A stretch of DNA of 9,136 nucleotides from contig JALUER010000074.1 in NCBI GenBank assembly GCA_027043825.1, positions 1 to 9,136 of the forward strand, in the 5' to 3' direction. The stretch's first letter is position 1; each line of letters opens with the position of its first letter. The position numbers were made by a program, and so were the translations under genes. Source of the stretch: Microcaldota archaeon. GTDB taxonomy: Archaea; Iainarchaeota; Iainarchaeia; JAADDC01. The notes beneath the pieces are model-generated. The model did not search any database. It had not been told where the DNA came from and was given only the letters and a program-made list of their open reading frames with translations. Shown here piece by piece: positions 5,382 to 9,136 of the stretch.

Positions 5382-5505
5382 GCGGGCGACGGCGACCCGG
5401 ACTTCCCGGCGGACACACCGCCAGTACCATCCGGGACGTGGGCGGGCTTAACTTCCGGGTTCGAAATGAGACCGGGTGTTTCCCCGCCGCTATGGCCGTC
5501 GACCC
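5382..5505 (-). rRNA. 5S ribosomal RNA
   Basis: The - strand reads as an archaeal 5S rRNA. From the 5' end: helix I GACGGCCATAGCGG, the helix II/III segment with CACCCGGTCTCATTTCGAAC, then CCCGGAAGTTAAGCCCGCC, the GGTACTGG loop E/helix IV segment, a GGCGG-TGTGT-CCGCC hairpin and a closing helix I strand. CGACGGC (5501-5495) pairs perfectly with GCCGTCG (5393-5387), and two more G-C pairs follow after a mismatch. Ends are placed a few bases outside helix I, giving about 124 nt, which is normal for archaea; each end could be off by about 3 nt. The gene is alone, with no 16S, 23S or tRNA nearby. It has its own strong TATA box about 26 bp upstream. The product enters the large subunit with uL18 and uL5. 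Confidence 0.93.
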
Positions 5506-5524
5506 GGAATATCTCTTCCCAAGT

Positions 5525-5536
5525 AAAATTTAAATA
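5525..5536 (-). promoter_or_regulatory. Strong TATA box of the 5S rRNA gene
   Basis: TATTTAAATTTT on the - strand is centred at about 5531, some 26 bp before the deduced 5S start. This is the strongest and most AT-rich box in the window, as expected for a stable-RNA promoter. The TAA stop of the upstream 130-residue gene (5532-5530) lies inside it. Confidence 0.8.
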
Positions 5537-5922
5537 CCTTCTCTCCTCTTGAATGACCTCGCATACCTAAACAGCCTTGATAGAAACAGAATACCGCTAC
5601 CGGTCGAGTCGGATGCCTCTTCCCTTATACCTACAAAGACCACCGGGATCCCCTCGATCTCCTTTTCCTGGTGGTATAGATATAGGGACTCCCACTGCTC
5701 ATAGGGACTCTTCCCGTACAACATATACCCTTCCCGTCTCATGGAGTCTTTCACGTGCTCCAAGAACCTTTTACCAAGCTCGAGGGCCTTCTCTCTTCCC
5801 GAGGGATGATACACGTAAAGACCTACGACGTTTCCACTGGGTAGTTTAAGCATAGAAGGCACTATTTCAGGCCTTCCTTCCCTGTGGGCCTTTCTTATCA
5901 TCTCTATATGCAAGAACGACAT
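5530..5922 (-). CDS. Hypothetical protein downstream of TBP, 130 residues
   Basis: An unrecognised 130-residue basic protein. It has a helical N-terminus (IEMIRKAHREG), a strand (SGNVVGLYVYHPSG), a long helix (EKALELGKRFLEHVKDSMRREG), a second strand region (GIPVVFVGI) and an Arg-rich C-terminal helix (SRLFRYARSFKRREGI). No catalytic motif, signal or membrane segment is visible. The ATG is 9 bp after the TBP stop, and a good Shine-Dalgarno GAGGTGA (5939-5933) overlaps that stop codon (RKR-TGA). It is therefore translated from the TBP mRNA by coupling, unlike most genes here. The alternative start at M8 is less likely given the spacing. Its TAA stop sits in the 5S rRNA TATA box. Linkage to TBP suggests, but does not prove, a transcription-related role. 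Confidence 0.78.
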   Translation of the reverse strand: MSFLHIEMIRKAHREGRPEIVPSMLKLPSGNVVGLYVYHPSGREKALELGKRFLEHVKDSMRREGYMLYGKSPYEQWESLYLYHQEKEIEGIPVVFVGIREEASDSTGSGILFLSRLFRYARSFKRREGI

Positions 5923-5931
5923 TAGGGCTTC

Positions 5932-6513
5932 TCACCTCTTCCGCACGAAGCCCTCCAGCATCTTCTCCAGCTTGGCAATGGCCTCCTCTATCTCCTTCTC
6001 ACTCTTTGCCCCTGCGCAGATGAGCTTGCCGTTCTTGAAGAGAAGGATGGTCGGGTTCCCGTCGTTCTCGCCGATGTGGATGATGACGCCGGGGAACTGC
6101 TCCGGCTCGTACTCGGCGTTCTCCAGGGCTTCAGCCAACGCGTAGAGGTCCACGTCCACGTCGAGAGAAGCGGAGGCAACGATGTTCTCTATCTCGAAGG
6201 GCACCTTGTCCGGGTCCGGGAGCTTGAGCTCCGGCATGGCTTTCCTGATCTCTTCCACCGCCCTCTTTATGGCCTCTCGGACGTCTTTCTCCGTCCTCGT
6301 CCCGGTACAGATGACCTTCCCGTTCTTGAAGATGAGGAGGGTTGCCTTGGGGTTGTTTACCCTCAGAATGGCTCCGGGGAACTGCTCCGGCTCGTATTCC
6401 ACGTTCTCCATGGAGAGGGCCAGGTTAAAGAGGTCTATGTCCGTGTTGAGGTTCGCATAGGCAACGATGTTCTCTATGCGATAGTTGTACTTCTTCTTGC
6501 CTCCCTCGCCCAT
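5932..6513 (-). CDS. tbp: TATA-binding protein (TBP)
   Basis: A 193-residue archaeal TBP with the expected direct repeat of the saddle fold. Repeat 1 covers about 10-96 (YRIENIVAYANL... EYEPEQFPGAI ... LLIFKNGKVICTG) and repeat 2 about 105-190 (FEIENIVASASL... EYEPEQFPGVI ... ILLFKNGKLICAG). TBP bends the TATA box and recruits TFB and RNA polymerase. The halves are unusually alike: EYEPEQFPG and FKNGK are identical in both. The C-terminus is basic (GFVRKR), without the acidic tail found in Thermococcus TBP as I remember it. The start MGEGGKKKYNYRIEN leaves a short basic leader before the fold, which is usual. A TATA-like CTTTTTAAAG lies about 32 bp upstream. The stop overlaps the ribosome site of the next gene. 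A housekeeping copy is likely; other copies elsewhere cannot be excluded. Confidence 0.97.
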   Translation of the reverse strand: MGEGGKKKYNYRIENIVAYANLNTDIDLFNLALSMENVEYEPEQFPGAILRVNNPKATLLIFKNGKVICTGTRTEKDVREAIKRAVEEIRKAMPELKLPDPDKVPFEIENIVASASLDVDVDLYALAEALENAEYEPEQFPGVIIHIGENDGNPTILLFKNGKLICAGAKSEKEIEEAIAKLEKMLEGFVRKR

Positions 6514-6540
6514 GGTATCGTATAATTATTTGAGGGGTCT

Positions 6541-6550
6541 CTTTAAAAAG
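6541..6550 (-). promoter_or_regulatory. TATA box of the TBP gene
   Basis: CTTTTTAAAG on the - strand is centred about 32 bp before ATG 6513, predicting a leader of about 5-8 nt. The T5 run directly follows the stop of the HerA-like gene, so it may also help end that transcript. A second AT-rich patch (AATAATTATA, 6530-6521) is too near the ATG to be the main box. Confidence 0.55.
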
Positions 6551-6553
6551 GGG

Positions 6554-7819
6554 TTATAGGAGTGACGTCCGGAGGGCCGACGCGGAGCTCCCGCCGTGGA
6601 GGCTCATCCTCGGGCGGATCTGGACGAGGAGCAGCCGCTCTGTCACGTCGTCGAGGACGATGGCAAGTCCTTTCCTGTGCCCCATCTTCGAGATCTCCTC
6701 CGATAGCCCGGTAGGGACGTAGGATGGTTTTATCTTCTCCAGGGCCTTCAGGTCCAGGTAGGATGTCAGCCGATGGGATATGAAGACGTCGGCCTGGGTG
6801 ATGAGGGCGTCGTCCAGGTCGCTGGGCTGCTGGGTAGCGAGGATAAGGGCCAGTCCCGGTTGACGGCCCACCTTGGCCCAGATCCGGAGAATATCCCTGG
6901 AGAGGGACTCACCCCTCTTGGGGGCGAAGAGGTGGGCTTCGTCTATGACCATCCACACGATGGGCATCTCGAAGGAGGTGGGTTTGTGTTCCACCAGGGC
7001 GATGTCCTCCCCCTTCTTTGCCAGCATCCTCTCTTCGAAGAGTTTTCTACCCAGAAGGGCGACCACCACTTCCTGGAGCCGTGAAGACCCCCTAAAGGTA
7101 CTCACGTCGATGTTGGTGATCTTTCCTCCCTTGGCATAGTCCTTTATGGAGGGGGCATCCTCCTCGAAGAGCTCCCAGCTCTTCACCACCTTTAGTCTTG
7201 CTCTGAGCGACCGGGACGCCACGTCACTTCCTTCCACCCCCTCGATCATCTCCTCTATCCCGAAGGGGGGATCCAGTTTCTCTAACACCTCCACCAACTT
7301 TACCCCCACCTCGCTGTCGATGTCCGTCCCCAATAGCCACAGCCACTCGTCCACGCTCAGCTCGGCAGGGTTTAACACGAAGGCCCCGTCCACAGGCAGG
7401 TCATGGGAGAGGTAGTAGGACATCACCTTCTTGGGCACGTAGACCTCGATGTTCTCCACGGCCCTCGGCTTCAGGTTCCAGGAAGCCAGGAGCTCCTCGT
7501 CCTCCTCGTTGGGGAACTTCATGGTCCAGAAGACGCCCGCCGTGTCGATGTTCACCACCGCCAACCTACTCCTCACTGAAAAGGGGAGCCGGTCGAACTC
7601 TTCGAGGATGACACCCAGTGTGTAGGACTTTCCATAGCCCCTCTTACCGAAGACGAGGACCACGTGGGACTCGGAGAGGTCAAGGAGGACGGGCCTCCCC
7701 AGGGCAGCCGCCTCACCCTTCCCCAACACTACCCTACCCAGGTAGGCCATCCCCTTGTAGCCGAACCTCCGGAGGATCTTCTCTCGCCTTCCCAGGGGTA
7801 TGGGGGTCTCCTGGAGCAC
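6554..7819 (-). CDS. HerA/DUF87-type P-loop ATPase
   Basis: A 421-residue FtsK/HerA-superfamily ATPase. Walker A is GKRGYGKS (58-65). Walker B is WMVIDEAH (289-296, D293/E294). ILATQQPSDLDD (326-337) is the sensor/Gln-motif region, and HRLTS (349-353) carries a likely arginine finger. The C-terminal RPRMSLHGG is typical of archaeal HerA relatives. Such proteins form hexamers that translocate on DNA, often with NurA nuclease in end resection. Here no nurA lies beside it and the N-terminal HAS-barrel region is short (about 25-50), so this is better called a HerA-like paralogue than HerA itself. The start is GTG (7819-7817), because the palindromic TATA box TTAATTAA is centred about 28 bp upstream and no nearer ATG exists before the Walker A motif in a suitable place. 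Protein export or plasmid-type translocation are alternative roles. Confidence 0.9.
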   Translation of the reverse strand: MLQETPIPLGRREKILRRFGYKGMAYLGRVVLGKGEAAALGRPVLLDLSESHVVLVFGKRGYGKSYTLGVILEEFDRLPFSVRSRLAVVNIDTAGVFWTMKFPNEEDEELLASWNLKPRAVENIEVYVPKKVMSYYLSHDLPVDGAFVLNPAELSVDEWLWLLGTDIDSEVGVKLVEVLEKLDPPFGIEEMIEGVEGSDVASRSLRARLKVVKSWELFEEDAPSIKDYAKGGKITNIDVSTFRGSSRLQEVVVALLGRKLFEERMLAKKGEDIALVEHKPTSFEMPIVWMVIDEAHLFAPKRGESLSRDILRIWAKVGRQPGLALILATQQPSDLDDALITQADVFISHRLTSYLDLKALEKIKPSYVPTGLSEEISKMGHRKGLAIVLDDVTERLLLVQIRPRMSLHGGSSASALRTSLL

Positions 7820-7843
7820 GAGAAGATTTTTGGGAGAAACGGG

Positions 7844-7851
7844 TTAATTAA
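7844..7851 (-). promoter_or_regulatory. Palindromic TATA box of the HerA-like gene
   Basis: TTAATTAA is centred about 28 bp before GTG 7819, predicting a leaderless GTG-started mRNA. It is immediately preceded on the - strand by one copy of a C-rich 16-bp direct repeat, in the position where a BRE would lie. Confidence 0.65.
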
Positions 7852-7906
7852 GGGGGCGAGGGAGGAGAACCACTCGTGAGTGGAAAAAGAAAGGGGGCGA
7901 GGGAGG
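7850..7906. repeat. 16-bp direct repeat bracketing a hairpin upstream of the HerA-like gene
   Basis: AAGGGGGCGAGGGAGG occurs exactly at 7850-7865 and again at 7891-7906, 41 bp apart. Between them CCACTC-GT-GAGTGG (7870-7883) can form a perfect 6-bp stem. The rest of the 134-bp gap between the winged-helix and HerA-like genes (7820-7953) shows no gene. It may hold the end of the winged-helix transcript plus upstream control of the HerA-like gene. Confidence 0.75.
7884..7898 (-). terminator. T-rich terminator after the winged-helix gene
   Basis: On the - strand CCCCCTTTCTTTTT follows the winged-helix stop by about 55 bp and is the only T-rich run before the next promoter. It partly overlaps the upstream repeat copy. 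Confidence 0.4.
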
Positions 7907-7953
7907 CGGAGTGGGACGGAGGTGGATCCGACGGCATACTGCAGCTGGCACCC

Positions 7954-8367
7954 TCAGGCGAGCATGAAGTATACCTTCTTGCCCCGCCGCACCTTCTTCA
8001 GGTAGCCCATCCTGTGGAGGTTGTTGAGGCGGGCCGAGGCCCCGTTGAGGCCCTTGTAGCCCAACGCTTCCTTCACGTCGGCGGCGGTCACCATGCCCCT
8101 CTCCTTCACCAGCTCCAGGATCCTCTCGTCCTGGTCGGAGAGGGCCACGATCTCCTCTTCCTTTACATCCCTCTTCCTCAGTTCCCTGAGGATTTCCTCC
8201 AGGAGCTGGTTCGTCTTCCTCCTCTCCTCGATGAGGAGGGCCACCATCATGCCCAGCACGAGGGGGTTGTCGGCGTAGGCAGCGATAGCTTTAAGGTCAG
8301 TCACGTCCTCCTCCTTGAGCCCTGGTACCATCGACCTGAGGGCGCTGATGATGTCCCCCTCCGCCAT
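7954..8367 (-). CDS. Winged helix-turn-helix protein with coiled-coil segment
   Basis: A 137-residue putative DNA-binding protein. Residues 1-35 form an acidic helical start (ISALRSMVPGLKEEDVTDLKAIAAYA). Residues 37-70 are a long amphipathic helix (LVLGMMVALLIEERRKTNQL onward to LRKRD) likely to mediate dimerisation. Residues 78-137 are a winged helix: DQDERILELVKERGMVTAADVKEAL, recognition helix NGASARLNNLHRMGYL, and wing KKVRRGKKVYFML. The target and ligand are unknown; a transcription regulator is most likely. The start ATG is about 29 bp after the centre of a very good TATA box, with no ribosome site, so the mRNA is probably leaderless. Two TCATGA palindromes sit between box and ATG and three related hexamers lie beyond the box, all in helical phase, suggesting autoregulation. 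The TGA stop is followed by a T-rich run. Confidence 0.85.
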   Translation of the reverse strand: MAEGDIISALRSMVPGLKEEDVTDLKAIAAYADNPLVLGMMVALLIEERRKTNQLLEEILRELRKRDVKEEEIVALSDQDERILELVKERGMVTAADVKEALGYKGLNGASARLNNLHRMGYLKKVRRGKKVYFMLA

Positions 8368-8373
8368 GTACTA

Positions 8374-8431
8374 TCATGATGGTATCATGACATATAAATA
8401 GCTTACCGTGAAGAATCGTGACGCGTCGTGG
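8374..8431. promoter_or_regulatory. Promoter of the winged-helix gene with five helically phased TCRTGA-like hexamers
   Basis: The TATA box CTATTTATATG (- strand, 8401-8391) is centred about 29 bp before ATG 8367. On the + strand related hexamers begin at 8374 (TCATGA), 8385 (TCATGA), 8406 (CCGTGA), 8416 (TCGTGA) and 8426 (TCGTGG). Spacings are 11, 21, 10 and 10 bp, averaging close to one DNA turn, and the TATA box occupies the one missing phase. The first copy extends to the palindrome ATCATGAT. This looks like a cooperative operator on one face of the helix. Confidence 0.65.
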
Positions 8432-8448
8432 TAGGGGGTTAGGAAAAC

Positions 8449-8958
8449 TTACACGAACTCCACCACGAAGTCGCCTGGAACGATGTAGGAAAGGGCCTTC
8501 TCGATGTCCTTGTACTTGAAGGGGAGGAACTTGATGTCTCTCCGAAGGACGTAGATCTTGTAGACGTTTTTTTCGCCCCTCCTCTCTTCACCGACCCCGA
8601 TCACCCTCGCCCCACTGAAAAGATCCTGTACGCTCTTCTTCAGGTCCACATCGATCTCCACGATCCGGACGGGCTTGCCCACCTTCTGCCGTATCGCCTT
8701 GAGAACCCTTCCACCCTTCCCGATGAGCCTGCTCACATCTCCCCGGACGAGGAGGAGCACGAAGGAGCCCAGGTCTATGGCCCTCACCAGCTCTACGGTG
8801 TCCCCTATTCTGTAGTACCCATCCAGCTCGTAGAGTATGCGGGACACCTTCACGTCCGTCTCGCTGAGGAGCCCCTTCTCCAGCATCTCCCTGTGGGTGG
8901 GGCAAAGATCTCTACCAGCTGCACAGTCCTGACAGATGGGCAGCCTCACCATCGCCAT
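8449..8958 (-). CDS. Zinc-knuckle plus KH-domain RNA-binding protein (NusA-KH-like)
   Basis: A 169-residue protein. Residues 8-22 (ICQDCAAGRDLCPTH) give a CX2CX6CX2H zinc knuckle (C9, C12, C19, H22). Residues about 66-105 form a KH domain with the signature LIGKGGRVLKAI (GKGG at 80-83) followed by VGKPVRIVEID. The remainder is a charged alpha/beta extension (RRGEKNVYKIYVLRRD). This zinc-plus-KH arrangement matches archaeal proteins annotated as NusA-like or KH-domain transcription/RNA factors; the bound RNA is unknown. There are two candidate starts, ATG 8958 (MAMVRLP) and ATG 8952 (MVRLP). The TATA-like TTTATTTTT centred at 8980 is 28 bp from the second, the spacing common here, but only 22 bp from the first. 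I keep the longer form while favouring 8952 if the mRNA is leaderless. It lies between the winged-helix gene and alba on the same strand. Confidence 0.9.
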   Translation of the reverse strand: MAMVRLPICQDCAAGRDLCPTHREMLEKGLLSETDVKVSRILYELDGYYRIGDTVELVRAIDLGSFVLLLVRGDVSRLIGKGGRVLKAIRQKVGKPVRIVEIDVDLKKSVQDLFSGARVIGVGEERRGEKNVYKIYVLRRDIKFLPFKYKDIEKALSYIVPGDFVVEFV

Positions 8959-8975
8959 AAATATAAAAACGGAGG

Positions 8976-8997
8976 AAAAATAAAGGGAACGCCTTTA
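8976..8997 (-). terminator. Hairpin plus T-run after alba, overlapping the KH-gene promoter
   Basis: On the - strand TAAAGG-CGTTC-CCTTTA forms a perfect 6-bp stem (8997-8981), followed at once by TTTTT preceding CC. The stem begins with the alba stop codon. This resembles a bacterial-style intrinsic terminator. The same T-rich stretch (TTTATTTTT, 8984-8976) is the best-placed TATA element for the KH gene. Confidence 0.6.
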
Positions 8998-9136
8998 CTT
9001 TGCCAGGACGATGTCGATGGCAGAAACCTTCGTGGTGCCGTTCTCGCCCTGTACCTCCTCGGTCCCGATGGTTATCTCCTTTACCTTGGCGTCGGTGATG
9101 AACCGGTTCCTGACAATCTCTGCCACATCAACGGCC
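8995..9136 (-). CDS. albA: Alba chromatin protein, C-terminal part (N-terminus outside window)
   Basis: The - strand frame entering from the right edge gives 47 residues ending in TAA (8997-8995). They are [20 protein letters not shown], then ITIGTEEV, a Gly/Asn-rich turn (QGENGTTKV) and SAIDIVLAK. This is the second half of Alba: helix alpha-2 with [11 protein letters not shown], then the beta-hairpin IGTEE...IVLAK that contacts DNA. Alba dimers coat and bridge DNA and also bind RNA in thermophilic archaea. The hairpin turn is a normal length and the C-terminus ends at the usual place. The acetylatable N-terminal lysine lies outside the window. With the histone at the other end, the organism carries both chromatin systems. 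Confidence 0.95.
   Translation of the reverse strand, partial: AVDVAEIVRNRFITDAKVKEITIGTEEVQGENGTTKVSAIDIVLAK

Noticed and set aside
5440..5500. Possible + strand tRNA because of a T-loop-like GGGTTCGAAAT
   Set aside because: No cloverleaf forms around it on the + strand. The bases are the reverse complement of the CATTTCGAACCC loop of the 5S rRNA, which the - strand explains fully.
6076..6525. Long + strand open frame (149 codons) opposite TBP
   Set aside because: It is an antisense shadow produced by the strong GAG/CTC-type codon bias of the TBP gene. The translation has no recognisable features, and TBP is certain.
7850..7906. The 16-bp direct repeats as a CRISPR fragment
   Set aside because: There are only two copies, the 25-bp spacing contains a palindrome, and no cas gene lies in the window.
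7876..8379. + strand open frame of 167 codons opposite the winged-helix gene
   Set aside because: It gives a His/Val/Leu/Pro-rich translation typical of antisense frames, whereas the - strand gene has a clear winged-helix domain and TATA box.

Overview
The window is archaeal and almost certainly from a thermophilic member of the Euryarchaeota (sensu lato). It carries the C-terminal part of an archaeal histone, a TATA-binding protein, an Alba chromatin protein (partial), an archaeal-type 5S rRNA gene and a HerA/DUF87 ATPase. Most genes sit about 24-30 bp downstream of a TATA-like box with almost no leader, and the proteins are rich in Lys/Glu/Arg. The 5S rRNA and Alba look Thermococcales-like to me, but the TBP does not look like the Thermococcus protein I remember. 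I therefore leave the lineage open, with a Thermococci-related or other deep euryarchaeal lineage most likely.

Left part, + strand (1-3232): the histone C-terminus with a pyrimidine-rich terminator, a six-helix membrane protein with a cysteine-rich C-terminal domain (unknown function), a CYTH/CyaB-type triphosphate-binding enzyme, and an unrecognised HExxH protein with a membrane hairpin. Middle, - strand (3204-5343): a short WYL-like protein that overlaps the HExxH gene tail-to-tail by 29 bp, a VapB(AbrB-type)/VapC(PIN) toxin-antitoxin pair, an MBL/beta-CASP nuclease resembling ligase-associated exonucleases, and an unknown 110-residue protein. Next comes a stand-alone 5S rRNA gene (about 5382-5505). 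Right part, - strand (5530-9136): an unknown 130-residue gene translationally linked to the TBP gene, a HerA-like ATPase without nurA beside it, a winged-helix regulator, a zinc-knuckle/KH protein and the Alba C-terminus.

Two modes of gene expression can be read from the sequence. Nearly all genes have their own promoter and appear leaderless (two with GTG starts). The two genes that are clearly internal to operons (vapC and the gene after TBP) instead have good Shine-Dalgarno sequences placed over or at the upstream stop codon. Packing is tight: in four places the stop codon of one gene lies inside the TATA box of the next. The right half looks like a chromatin/basal-transcription neighbourhood (Alba, KH protein, winged helix, TBP, 5S, with a histone about 8 kb away). 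The middle part (WYL, VapBC, HExxH protein) looks accessory.

The most interesting signals are: five TCRTGA-like hexamers in helical phase around the TATA box of the winged-helix gene; the stop-codon/TATA overlaps; a histone lacking the usual minor-groove arginine; a perfect inverted repeat flanking the promoter of the WYL-like gene downstream of vapC; and a 16-bp direct repeat bracketing a hairpin upstream of the HerA-like gene. No CRISPR array, insertion sequence or tRNA was seen.
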